Position numbers and translations under genes: made by a program
Notes under the pieces: model-generated
Told to the model about the DNA's origin: nothing
Database searches by the model: none
What the model saw: only the letters and a program-made list of their open reading frames with translations
NCBI GenBank assembly: GCA_037127255.1
Contig: JBANSL010000013.1
Span: 63,119,688-63,183,687 of the forward strand
Direction of reading: 5' to 3'
Length of the DNA: 64,000 bases
Source of the DNA: Persicaria tinctoria
Taxonomy: Eukaryota > Streptophyta > Magnoliopsida > Caryophyllales > Polygonaceae
Shown here: one piece after another, positions 35,160-47,800 of the stretch
Numbering within the stretch: the first letter of the stretch is position 1
Layout of the letters: each line of letters starts with the position of its first letter

Positions 35160-36411
35160 GAGGTTATGGTGGTATTGCAAGAGATCTAACAGATTTAATT
35201 AAGAAGGATGCTTTCTCTTGGTCAGTTGACGCCGAAGCTGCATTCTTAAAGTTAAAAGCACTCCTTACTACTCCTCCTGTTTTGGGAATGCCAAACTTCT
35301 CAAAACAATTCACAATGGAGATTAATGCTTGCGCCACGAGCATTGGAGTTGTGCTATTGCATGAAGGGAGGCCCTTAGCCTTCATCAGTCAAGCTCTCCA
35401 TGGAAAATCCTTGCTTCTGTTGACTTATGAAAAAAAAAGCTACTTGCAATTCTTTTAGTGGTGGATAAGTGGAGACACTATCTAGAGCAACAATCCTTTG
35501 TTATTAAAACTGATCATCAACCGTTGAAGCATCTATTAGATCAGAAATTGACAAATCAGTTACAAAGGAAAGCTATGAGGAAGTTACTTGGCTTAAGCTA
35601 TTCCATTGCTTATAAAAAAAAGGGATCTAAAAACTGTGTGGCTGATGCATTGTCCAGAAGGTATGAGGAGCAGCAAGGGGATTGTTTTGTAGTTACTGTC
35701 GTGCAACCTACTTGGATGACTGAAATTATAGCCAGTTATAAGGACGATCCTCGAGTGCAACAGCTTTTGGTGGAGGCCGTGTCTAGCACTACTGGAAAGC
35801 TTTCAGTTTGCAAGGGGATTTTGAGAATTGATCAACGATTGTACATTAGAGCTTTTACAGGGTTGAAGCTTAAGTTGCTCAAAGCTTTACATGAGGAACC
35901 TATTGGGGGTCATTTGGGTATCCATGTCACTTATCAACGAATTAAGCAGCTCTTCTATTGGCCTTCCCTTAAGAAAGAGATTACAGAATTTGTGTTATCG
36001 TGTGCGGTCTGTCAAAGGAGTAAGGCAGAGAATGTGGCTTACCCTGGTCTCCTTCAACCACTTCCAGTGCCGAGTATTCCATGGTCACACATCTCCATGG
36101 ACTTCATTGAAGGCCTTCCTAAGAGCCATGGCAAATATTGTATTTTCGTAGTGGTAGACAGACTTACCAAATACGCCAGCTTCCAGTGCCACCTCGAGCA
36201 AATGAAGAGGGTGATCTGGTGACAGCTCCCGAAGTAATTTTGGATAGCAGGGTGACATACTTGAGCAATGGTGATACAGTTTCGGAATGATTGATCAAGT
36301 GGGCGAATTTGAGCCACGACGAAGCCATTTGGGAGCCAACAGGCCACATTATTCACCTTTTCTCGGATTTCCAACTCAAGCCTTGAGACAAGGCTTTTTC
36401 ATGGGGGGCAA
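35160..36411 (+). pseudogene. Element 3 RNase H, truncated integrase, chromodomain remnant
   Basis: RNase H resumes at [14 protein letters not shown] in a shifted frame. Its DAS motif is altered to NACATSIG, and the frame is broken again near 35455. From 35458 an open frame holds TDHQPLKHLL, the integrase zinc region (HLGIHVTYQRI...CAVCQRSK) and MDFIEGLPKS...VVVDRLTKYA. The integrase core then stops near 36175. A different segment follows, with APEVILDSRVTYL, LIKWANLSHDEAIWEP and DFQL, which fits a C-terminal chromodomain. Most of the catalytic core has been deleted. Confidence 0.7.
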
Positions 36412-36648
36412 TGTCATGTACGGGAATTGTGATGCAGTGTAATGGCCTAGAGTAAGGGGCTTAAATAGAGGAACAATTGTATGAATTGGGACAAGTAATG
36501 AATAACCAATTTCCTCTGACCTCTCTCCCTCTTTCTCTCTATCTCCCTTCTAATTCTCTTCTCCCCTATCTTCTTTCTGTTACAATCCAAAAACCCAACC
36601 ACCGTCATCACCGTCACTGACCATCCATCACCATCGCCAAATACAACA
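36412..36648 (+). repeat. 3' LTR of element 3
   Basis: 237 bp, starting TGTCATGTACGGG after ATGGGGGGCAA and ending ATACAACA. It matches the 5' LTR along its length with scattered differences. Confidence 0.85.
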
Positions 36649-38480
36649 AACTTTCAACTTATTAGGGATAGAGAACCTAGGATTGGCATCCAAAATAGAA
36701 AATATAGTTGTTATATTGTGGAATATACTTTCTTGTTTGTTGACACTGTTAGGAACTCTACCACACCCTCTTCTTATGAATCAGCCATAAAAAACTTAGA
36801 ATACTAAGGCATTGGTTATTAGCTATGAAGGAAGAAACGGAATCAATGTTCACAAACAAAACCGGGACATTGGTTCCAAGACCTCCTAACACTAGACTTA
36901 TAGACTCGAAATGGATTTATAAGCTAACGAAATGTCTTAACCCTAGTGAGCCGCCTAGGCTTAAAGTCTGCAATGTAGCTAAAGGATTAACACAACGAGA
37001 AAGGATTGACTATAATGATATCTTTGCACCAGTAGCTTAGTATAAGACGAAGATACTTTTACTCTCTATGCGTACTATTTTTTATTGGGAACTTGAACAA
37101 ATAGGCGTAAAATTTATTTTCTTACATGGTAATCTAGATAAGGCTATTTATATGAAACAACCTAAAGTTTGATGTCTAGTTACTTTATAAATCCATCTAT
37201 ATACTAAAACAAACATGCATACAATGGAACTTAAAGTTTGATACATTTATTAGCAAGTTAAGGCTTCATAGAAGTAGTTTCAATACATGAATTATTTTAA
37301 AAATGTTTCTACTAAGGTTGCTTTATATGTGCTTCTATATGTGGATGATATTCTACTTGTTAGGGCAATTTTATCAGTGGTTTACTGTACAAGGATACTA
37401 GGACTTTTATTATTAAAATAAGGGAATAGTGGGTTGAAGGATACTACAACAATACTACATGAGTATCGATACCAGAGGCTATACACGGGTGAACAGTAGC
37501 GCTGAGCAGAAATTGCAGTGGGGAGGGCATGGACAGGTGTCGCTGGAAGATTCGTCCGCAGGAGGGAGCCCTAGATTTGCGCCAGCTGTACAAAACGGAC
37601 GGTGGTGATCTATTGCTGGAGGAAGATAGTTTCACCCATTAAAATCAATTTTCCGGAAAAATAAATGTAAAAAAAAAAATTAAAAAAATTACCACAATAC
37701 TAGATTCATTTTTATCTACATGTAGACATCAATTTTGAATATATTTGACTATATTTTTAAAAAAAATTCTCTTTGATTTTAAATATGCAAAATATTATAA
37801 GAAAAATTGAATTATAAATATGGAAGAATTTGAAATAATACATAATGTAAGAAATGAAATGAAAAATTAAAAATATATCTCTTTCATTATAAATATGCAA
37901 AATATTATCCGAAAAATTGAAGTTTATGTAGCGTCTTTATTGTAGCGTCCTTCTGTTTATTTAATTAATGCTGCTTTTTTTTATTAAATATAGTTCGCAC
38001 TATTTTGTTTATAAATAATATTAATTTAATATTACTATTTTAATAATAATAAATGAATATAATAATATAATCGATAATGGAAATAATTATTGGGGAGGGG
38101 TATATTTGTAAATTGAGTGGGTATGAAAAGATGAGTTTTGAGATACTAGGGATGCTACTGATAAAGTGAGAAAAATGAGAATGAGATGCTATGATGATGT
38201 GGCGGAGAGAGAAGAATAAAATATTAGTATTCCTAGTATCCGTAGTATCCCTTGATAAACATGGCCTTAGTAGTTATATTGTTCCCATTAGCAATACTTC
38301 ATATGTGCTTCTATAAAGAAATATTTTGACATGAAAAGCATAGGTAACACCTAGAAAATTCTTAGGGTAAATATTATTAGAGACTAGCCTAAGCATAAAA
38401 TATGGTTATGTCAAGATTACTATATTCTTTAAGTTTTGAATATATTCAACCGCTCTAAACCCACTTCCATACCCCTAGGA
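36649..38480 (+). pseudogene. Ty1/copia reverse transcriptase remnant, split by a MITE
   Basis: Copia RT motifs occur in order: AMKEETESMF (36823), LIDSKWIYKL, GLTQRERIDYNDIFAPVA (36980-37040), WELEQIGVKFIFLHGNLD, KQP (37080-37160) and LLYVDDILLV (about 37330-37362). A Harbinger-like MITE then interrupts. The sequence resumes at 38267 with degraded downstream RT (a NILTWKA-like region, PRKFLG) and fades near 38480. Multiple stops and frame changes show it is old. The YVDD motif is the RT catalytic site. Confidence 0.7.
37363..38266. mobile_element. PIF/Harbinger-like MITE (904 bp)
   Basis: The ends are imperfect inverted repeats: GGGCAATTTTATCA at the left and, inverted from the right, GGCCATGTTTATCA, with a further shared GGATACTAGGA about 20 bases in. 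The target duplication TTA (37360-37362 and 38267-38269) is the Harbinger/Tourist type. The copia frame resumes after it, confirming the borders. The interior is AT-rich and has no transposase. Confidence 0.7.
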
Positions 38481-38877
38481 AAAGTTGTCCAACCAAACCC
38501 CATGAAATCAAAGAAATGTAATTATCAAAAGCAAAGGGCCAAAGCATTGGAAGTTTGAGTAACCAATCCTTGGACTCCTGTCAAAACAAAAACAAAAAAA
38601 AAAAGAGATTACTCGTAAGCTGATTGGCTATTCATATATACACCCCTATTGACAGTTGAGGAAGAAAGGATCAAATTGAATTTTTACAAGAATGGCTCAT
38701 TAAAATCTAAAAGTCCAATAGCCCACATTCAGATCTTCATTGCCCATTCATCTCTGCCCATAACCAGTAACCACCAATCCACTACTTGCTATTCTAATTT
38801 CCCTTTACTTTCTTCTCAGTACATCATCCATCATACAAATGAAGCTAAAAAGCCACTTACCATGCCCTTCAAAGGGC
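38481..38877 (-). other. BRM 3' flank
   Basis: Between the copia remnant and the BRM stop codon. The part nearest the stop is probably the BRM 3' untranslated region. Open frames here on the plus strand (38649-39125 and 38839-39144) run antisense to the last BRM exon and are not considered genes. Confidence 0.5.
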
Positions 38878-41800
38878 TCACAAATGGCTTGGCCTCCTCT
38901 TTCCGACATCCGTCCTCAACCTCTTCACCGGGTTCGCCCAACCGACACTCATACCACCTATACCACTGCTGCTACCCCCTCCCTTTGCTGGCTGAATGCC
39001 CCACCCTTGATGACTGCTGCCCTGCTGGGCTGGTTTCCCCTCCCTTCCCTGCTGGGCTGGTTTCCCCTCCCTTTGGGACCCCACGGAGCCTGTTGTTGGA
39101 CTCGGCAAACATCGTCCTGTGCTAGGAGATACGGGCCCAACTGAACCTGGTCTTGGCTTTAGCCTGTTGTTGGACTCCCTGTCTTTCCTCCTTTTCTTGC
39201 ATACAACCAGCTCCCCAGGATGGGTTGGTCGGGGAGAGTCATTGTTATCTCGACTAGGGCCACTGTTGCTTCCCCCGCCTAGCCTTGATTCCTTATGAGG
39301 TCTAACCCTCATTTCTTCATTTGAGAGGTGGGGTGCACGGGGCGATATTATGGGGGAGATGTTTGTTTCACGTTCAACCTCTTTCATCAACTTGTGCCGT
39401 TTAAGGGAAGATGGTCTAGGGGATGGGGAGGAACCGGATGCAGAAGTCGAGGATGTTGGGCCAGAGAACGACACCATTTTTTTCGCCTCTTTGAAATCTG
39501 TGTCAGGAAATGCAATCTTCAATATGTCAAAGAACAGATCATGCACCTTCCTGGCTTCAGTTCTCACCTGCAAAGGCTCCACATAATTAGTACTATCCAA
39601 AAGTGCATCAACTGGGAGGGAAAAAAGTTGATTGACCTCTTTTAAAGTGTGGTCTTTCTATATTATGAACAAAAAAAAGCATTGGAAGGTTTTGTACCTC
39701 ATAGGAGAACCCATAGTACTGTACACCATTTTTCAACAATGTCTGAACATCAGAAACAAGGTCCATGACTCCACTGTATTCAAACCCATCAACTCGCTGG
39801 TCAATCTTCCGCAAATCCAAGAGACAACTTCCGGGCCCACTCGTATAGTTTGAACCTTCAAGCTTCCTCCATAGGTCTGCTAACATTGGAACAATTTGAG
39901 GGCCTTCCTTGTCGATTTTCTTCTGAAGCTTGCTAAGAACATTCTTGCACTGTAGATACAAAACCACCAACATCTCTATTAAGATAAAATGCAGGAAAAG
40001 GTATTCACATTGTTTTATTCATATCAAGAAAGAACCAAGAAGACAACCTTAACAAAATCACCAAGTACAAACAGAATCACCAAGTACAAACAGATAAGAT
40101 TTGTACATTAACATATACAATATCCATTCATGCATCAGTTAATAGCCAGGAGGTTCCTAAATTTTGAAACAGGGGCGGTTCTGGCAACCATTGTGATAAA
40201 CACTAAAGGTTCTGCATACCAAAGAACAAACAGCCAGCACTTATTCTACGTCTAGAGAGTGATACTTGACAGGATGTAAATCTGGCTAAAGATCAATGCA
40301 AATGGAGTTGTACCGGTTGCTAAATTGTTTGCGCAGAAATCAAATTATCGGATAATAACCACTTCATCTATAGACAACATAGAGAATATTGAAACATTTA
40401 CTTTCAAAGCATATAGATAGGCTGCTACAGATTCTTTATTTCTAATAGAATATGCCTGCAGAATCAAACAAGAGACAGTACAATGTGTCTGCCAACATAT
40501 AAGACAACTGAAAGTGCACACACAGAAGAATCAATGCGAGTTTAAACCAACAATAGGCAAGTTAAATGTGAACATCAACACTATGCAGTGAGTGTGGAAT
40601 TTTAACATCTATCCAATCAGATAGAATGCAAAACATAAATTAAACTCTAATACAGGTTTTTGGATTTTACTTCCTAGAGGCAACCATAAATTTAGAAACT
40701 TCGGCTATAAGAGAAAAGAGTTCATATATGAAAAATTAATCCCTGCACAGAAAGGAGACGATGGAATAAAAATCACATACCCTTCTTTGAATGATGTCAG
40801 ACATCTTTGCATCAGAATTTGAATATGTACTCGCACTAGTGGCTTTCCCATCCCAGCTTCCCCTAGAATCATCCTCCAGTTCCTCACTGGGGGCCGATAA
40901 GCCGCTCAACCTAGTATGTTTCATTGAAGCATGCAGTTTTGAAGTATGTCCTGTCCTTGCAGGTAAGCCACGTCGGCTTTTCAAGGATGTGTCATTTCGT
41001 TCTTGCTTACGTGGATCTACCTCTGTTTTATGCTGCACACCAAACTTTTGTTCAATTTGAAATCGGAATGGCAAGGGATCACCGCGATTGAGGGATAGCC
41101 TATCATTGGTAGATATATCTTCATGCCTTTCCATCAAAGCTCGTGGCCGAAGCCTAATACTACGCTTCCGTTTGATTTTTGGTTGCACCACTTGTTCATC
41201 TTCACCCTCTTCACGACGGCCATGAGTCCAGCTTCTGGATTTCTGAAGATACACATGAGAATCTGCAGAAACTGCAATTTCTCCTTCCTCCAATTCATCA
41301 CGCTGCCAAACATGTTATACACCAAATGTAAGCAAAGTAGTGCATCATAAATAAATAAACAGACACTGTATGTGATATAAAAGCATACTTGTCTCTTCAG
41401 AAGAGAACTTGGCCTAGCATCTAAAGCAGAGAGAGAAGTGAACTTCTGAAAAGATGAGGATGGAGAAGCTCTTCGTACAAATCTTTGACTGTCCGATGAG
41501 GAACCAGGTTCTTCAAGTGCACGAGCATTTCTAGTGTTTTCCCCTGCTCTCGGATAATCAAAACCATTGTCATGGAGAGGAGTATCCTCTTCTGAATGAG
41601 TTTTATCAACTTCAGGTGTACCTTCCTCTTCATCTTCAAACTCCCCTATTTCCCCTTCCTCGTCACGGGTAATGGACCCGTTTCTCTCTTCAGAGCTAGC
41701 ATCTGAGGATTCGCCAATCTCGTCATCCAATTCAGTGTAAATAGGTTTTTTACCCTTGGGCCTTCCCCTTCTCTTCTCAGTTCCAGGACCAGATTCCATG

Positions 41801-44800
41801 GGAATACTGTTGGTAAATATATTCTTAGCTGACTTCTTGGACAGAGCAGAAATGGTGGCATTAACTTCTCTAGTACCAGCTTGAAGCCAACTAGGCACTT
41901 GATCATACCTCATCATGTCTTCAGACCAGTCCAAATCCTCATCCATCTGATCAAACAGTTCAATTTCTTCCTCACTCCGAGCAATCATTCGGTTCACCTC
42001 CTGCAGAGAGGGAACATCATGAACACTTTCCTGAAACCTCTCCTCATCATGCAATAAGGTTTCTAACGTCAAACGCCTCTCCTCATGTGTTGTTCTTTGA
42101 TCAAACCGCCCAGCATTAATCACTTCATCAGCCATGTCAATCTTATACTGTTGAATGTTATTGCGTATAAGGCTCTCAATTGAACCAATGTAGCGATCCT
42201 TCCCTGCGAGATCATCTTCTGAATCAACTAAACCTCCACTCCTGAACTCGTCCTCTTTTTGATGGCTGGATATTTTGTCAACCACAGCTTCCATGTAAAT
42301 AACCCTCACTTCTCTAGTTTGCCCGATACGATGAGCTCTAGCAACTGCCTGTTCCTCATTTTTAGGGTTTGGGTCAGGATCATATATGATTACAGTATCA
42401 GCAGACTGAAGATTTAGACCACGGCCAGCAGCACGAATGCTCAACAGAAAGATAAAACAGTCAGAATCAGGGCTGTTATAATCGACAATGGCGGATTCAC
42501 GGTCTTCCAGGCTAGTACTCCCATCAATCCTTCTGTAGACAAGGCGCCTCCACTGCAAATATTCCTCCAATATATCCAGAAGTTTTGTCATGGTACTGAA
42601 GAGAAGTACACGGTGTCCAGTCCTCTGAAGTTTTATGAGAATTCTATCAAGAATCCACAATTTACCACATGAGCGGACAAGAAAATCCTTGGAGAAGTCA
42701 CTAAAATATGGGTAAGTAAGCAGTGGATGATTGCAGACTTTCCGCAGCTCCATACATCTGTTATTTAGTGTTCGGTATACTCTTGCCTGGTAAAGTGGAC
42801 TCTTTTCAACCCTGCGTTTCTCGTCTTCGGGATCAACTCTAATGGTGCCAGTGGCTTTAACCCAATCATAAATGGCACCTTGCATTGCAGACATCTTGCA
42901 TTTTAAGACAAAGGAGACCTACAAAATACACAAGCAATTCAGAAGTTAGGAAGCCATAAAGGGGAACAATATCCAAACGTACTCCATGAGTAAATATTAA
43001 ACAATAAATTACATTCTTAATCCTCAATCTTTTAGAGTTGTTTCATACAGGTCCCTAACCATTTAAGTTGTTCTGCTCTAGTTAACCCTTTCAGATTTTT
43101 CCCTGACCTTTAAATTGTTTTATTCAAGTTCCTAACTCTTTTGGAAATTTCTTACAGTTTTGAAAAATTTTGAGTGAGAAACAACTTAGAGATTAGGGAC
43201 ACATTTGAAATAACTTGAAAAGGTTATGAACTAGAATAGAACAGCTAGAAAGTAAGGGACTCTTTGACACAACCCTAAAAGGTTAAGAGGAATAAAAATG
43301 TAATTTACAACATTATATACCTTTGGAGGAAGTGAACCTTCCACATCTTCAACTCGGCGTCTAAGCATAAAAGGTTCCAAAATTTGATGGAGTCTATGGA
43401 TAATAATAACCTTCTTTTCTCTCTCTAGCCAATCATCCTCAGCATTGTGCGTGGGACCTTCCTTCTGAAATGGTTGTGAGAACCAATCATGGAATGCTTT
43501 ACGATTGTCAAAAACTTCGGGAAGGAGTAGATTCAACAGTGACCAGAGTTCCTTGAGATCGTTCTGCAGAGGGAAATAAACAACATCAAGAAATTCAGCT
43601 AGAGAAGCCTATGTACATTAATTAGCAAATATCCACTATAATGACATTTAGGCCATGCACAGGAACAAATTAATTGTTGCAGCAAAAAAAAACATTTTTC
43701 AAAAAAAAGCTACTTACTCAAATTTTACCATTTTAGGTTATTTTGGTTATAAAATACATTTTTTTTATTCATATACATGATTATAACCACAGTATGAACT
43801 CCAGAAAATTATATCAGCATAAGGCAGGTCTCATCACTTTCCACCCCTATATACAAATCAATGGACAAACATGCATATGGGACTTTGTCTCATAGATGCT
43901 CAATTTTGCAAAGCGTCTTCCTCAACAAACCTGTAAAGGGGTCCCAGTTAAAAGAAGGCGCCTTTGACAACGATATCTGTCAAGATCACGGGCTAGAACA
44001 GACTCCCTGTCCTTCATTCTCTGAGCCTCATCAATTATGATATACTTCCAATCAACCTTTGAAAGTTTTGACCGGTCATACATAATAAACTCATAAGTCG
44101 TGACTAAAACATTAAACTTCATTGCACATACTTCCTGCAGAAACATATAGAAATAATAAAGAAGTGAGTAAAAAACTGTGAAATGCATATAGATGTGCAA
44201 TTTTCACAACTCTTACCTGAGAGAATAACTTGGACCGCTGTTCCTTGTTACCAACATAAAAGATGCAGGATACGGAAGGCAACCAATTGAATAACTCACT
44301 CTGACAGAAACGACAGCTCAGTCAACTTTTCGCTCCATCAGAAAGACTAAAATTAAAAAGAGGTAAAAAAAAAGTGGGGGGAGAAGGGGTGAAGAGGTAA
44401 AAAACCTTCCAATTAACCATTACAGCATTGGGAACTATAATAAGATGTGGACCATAATTTCCTTTGAACTCCATCAAGTGAGCAATCAATGCCATGACCT
44501 GCATGTGGAGAAACGTGATGAAAAACTACACCTGCAATTTACAAGCTCAATAAAAGTAGACTGCTTATTGTAGTGTTAAAATTCAAATGTCACATGATGG
44601 TATCCTCATCATGTTGAAACTAGAAATCTCCAAATTATGACCAGCCTTAGGATTTGAAGCCAACTCTTCATTTAGATTCTCAGTTTGCTCGTAAAATCAA
44701 GTTGAACTTGTAAACCCAAAAATATCAGCGTAAATCCTACAATCCTGGGGGTTCTGGCATCCATGAAAACAAAATGCACAATTGCTCAATTAAAACATTC

Positions 44801-47800
44801 ATCAGTTACTAGACTAGATGAGAAAGGTACGCCATACATCAAAACCTCAAAATCCACACCTCCTTGACTCCACCCTACCCTCGCAGCACAATAATAACCC
44901 CGTATGTGTTTATGTTCATAGTGGAACAGTAAGGATCTTGCCTGAACAGTCTTCCCAAGGCCCATCTCATCTGCCAAAATGCCATTCAATTTATTGTTAT
45001 ACAAGGAAAGCATCCATTGCAACCCAACCTGAAGATTCATATCATGATTAGATCAAAATATTTAAATGTCAGAAATAAATAAAATTAATAACCAAGTAAA
45101 TTTCTGTATTATTATGTGTGACCCACAAGCTGGTATTCTCGTAATGTTCCAACTCTCAACATTGAAGGCTGTCTAACAACCCTCTCATTCACAGCATGGG
45201 CAAGACTGTAGTACCTGGAAGCATTCAGGAGAAGAAACTAATAAGTTTTGAAAAAATATATTTGTAAAATACGATCCCCAAGGCCCAAATGACATAATTT
45301 ACTAGGCAATATGAATTCAAGATTCAAGAATGACTTGTCAACAAAAATAAGACATAAAATCCATAAATTAACTTTGATTACAAGAATGTTAAAAAAAATA
45401 CTAACTAAAACTTGTGAATAAGAGGAGAAAACTTCCAACTTTGTACGAAGCAAAATAAAACGTACAAATGGCTTGTCACTTTTTTTATTACCATAAAAAT
45501 ATAAAAATCAATATCCTTCTTTGATTTAGGAGGTGAAGGAATGGAAACTTTATCAAGCAAATCAGAAAAGTTGGTAGATTTTTCAGAGGAAAATTGCTCT
45601 ATCCTCCTCCACCTTCCAATCATTCCTGTTCAGATGAATTTGCACAAAAATACATAAATTTATGTCAGGAAAATGATCTGCTTACTTGCTGGCATTGGAA
45701 CTCTGCTTGGGTGCATTCATTTCAGAGAATTGATTCCTTATCATTACTTCTTCCCCGGCACAAGAAGCTGCAGCTCTTATTTCATCTTCAGACAGACCCT
45801 ATAGAAAAAAAGAGTCAGATCAAGACAAATTTTAGCAGATGAAATTTATTATAACCAGAAAATGGTTGTAGAAATCTAGGAGTGCACAAGAGATCATGCC
45901 TGTGCACGAGCAGCACCTGCTGCTGCAGCAGCAGCCTCCTCAACCTCCTGCTGACCTTTTGTAGCTGTTATCTTGCTTCCTAATTTATGAAGATATTCCT
46001 CTGTCTGAGACAAAAATGTGGAAAGGACAGCAAATCGTTCAGCAGCATCACCTGGGATGCTAGTTTGCTGCTCAAGCAGCATTTCCCTGTATCTCTCCAT
46101 GTCATTATTCTTCAAAGCTTCCATTCTTTTGTTCCGATCATCATCCTTACTCTTGGAAAACTCTCTTAACATTCTTTCATGATATTTGGCAACACCTCGG
46201 TTCCGAGCAGTTCGTGCATCACGTATAGCCCAATGAGCCTCAAGAAGCTTCTTGCGCCATTGGAAAATAGATTTCAGCTGCTTTTCTCTCAAGGCTTTCT
46301 GAGAGGCCTGTACTTGTCTGGAGAGCTCCATACGCTGACGTTCGCACATCTTAACAAACTTCTTGTACTCTCTGTCATTCATAGTCATAATCTCCTGCTG
46401 CTCTTGATCAATTTTATCCCTCAAATATGATTGCCGATCTAAAAGCTTCAGTTTCTTTTCTTCGATTTGCAATCGCAAAATAAGATCTGGCCTAATCCTT
46501 TTCCTTTCCAGGTTTAGTGATAATAAACAGCCTATCTTTTTCAAATTTTCTTCTCTTTTCCTGTTGATAGCATCAATTCCTTCACCATCAAGGATATCTT
46601 TAACATCATAAGCCAAGGTTAAGTTGTTACTATTAGTCATCCCAGTCAAACCTATAGAATCAGGCCTTCTAGTAAAAAAGGGAAAATCAAACAATGGACC
46701 ATGATACTTTCTGGTATGCCCAACATCCTTAGTTTGAGGCACTGCACCCGTCTCCAAAGGCTTTAGCAGCTGTGATGGGCCAGATGCAGCAACCGATATT
46801 AAAACAGCCTTTCCCCTGTCAGATGCTGAATCAATCCTACTAAGGGTTTTCTGCCCACCATGTTCAGACTCCGGCTCAGGCTTGACAGGAAGCACCAAAA
46901 TTTGTTGGTCTTCTTTACTAGAAGAAATTACTGGTGAAGGCTCCCTCGCCAAGACACTTGTTCCTGATTTATGGACTGTCAAGGAATTCACCTTTTGATC
47001 ATCCATGAATGGCTCCTCTTTTGAGGAAATTGGCATATTGAGAGTCTGAACAACCTGAGATTCCTTATCATTAGACTCTTTGTCCGTTGCATTCTCATCA
47101 TAACTCCTTCCAGTAGATTGGTCCTGTTTAATACCTAAATGAACTACAGATTGCTGCAGCTGCAACTCAAGAGGAGGGGGAGAAATAGCATGGAGTAGTT
47201 CCTGAGGAAGTGAGCTTTCTCCTTTCTGTCAGTAAAAACCCATCACAGTGGTAGAAAAGAAGCAATCAGGAATTTTCTGAATATATAAATAATATAATGT
47301 CGTAAAACCAGATGAAAAAAAATATTTAAAAAAGTGGACAGTAACACCACTATATTCATTAGTAATCTTACCTTTATTCGTCTAAATGCAAGTATTTGTG
47401 CCTTGAGCACATGCAGTTGTTGCTTAGTAAATGCAGTTTTTTTAGGTGGAACCTGGGTCGCAGGTCCTGCTTGAGGTGGAACATTGTTTCCTGAGCTGCC
47501 ATCACCGCATCCACTAGCTGACAGAGAAGAATTCCTATCTAACGGCTTGCCATACTGCATCTGCAGCGGTTCTTTACCAGTCATCGCATTTTTACCATGC
47601 AAAGATTGTTCCACAGCTTGATTCAAGTTCACATGAGATTTTTGAGTCTGCATAGAAGACATTCCAGTTCCCATTGAACTGGACTGGAGTGAAGGGCCAA
47701 GGTTCACTCTGCTCTGGCCAGAGAACTGTTGCATTGACAAGTTACTAGCATGATTAACCGTTGCTGAGATTGAGGTAGATCCAAAAGGACTAGGTGAAAC

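Larger units (their letters stand above)
32213..36648 (+). mobile_element. Ty3 element 3, chromovirus with short LTRs (inactive)
   Basis: The LTRs are 32213-32454 (242 bp) and 36412-36648 (237 bp), both starting TGTCAT-TACGGGAATTG and ending TACAACA. The primer site TTGGTATCAGAAC follows at 32455, and a GGGGGGCAA purine tract precedes the 3' LTR. Gag, protease, RT, RNase H, partial integrase and a chromodomain remnant are in Ty3 order. Short LTRs plus a chromodomain suggest a Reina-type chromovirus (inference). Flanking 5-mers are GACTA and AACTT, so the target duplication is not intact. The LTRs carry several substitutions and small indels, so the insertion is not recent. Confidence 0.85.

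Noticed and set aside
38649..39144. Plus-strand open frames of 100-158 codons
   Set aside because: They lie antisense to the last BRM exon and its 3' flank, and the BRM frame there is clearly the conserved one.
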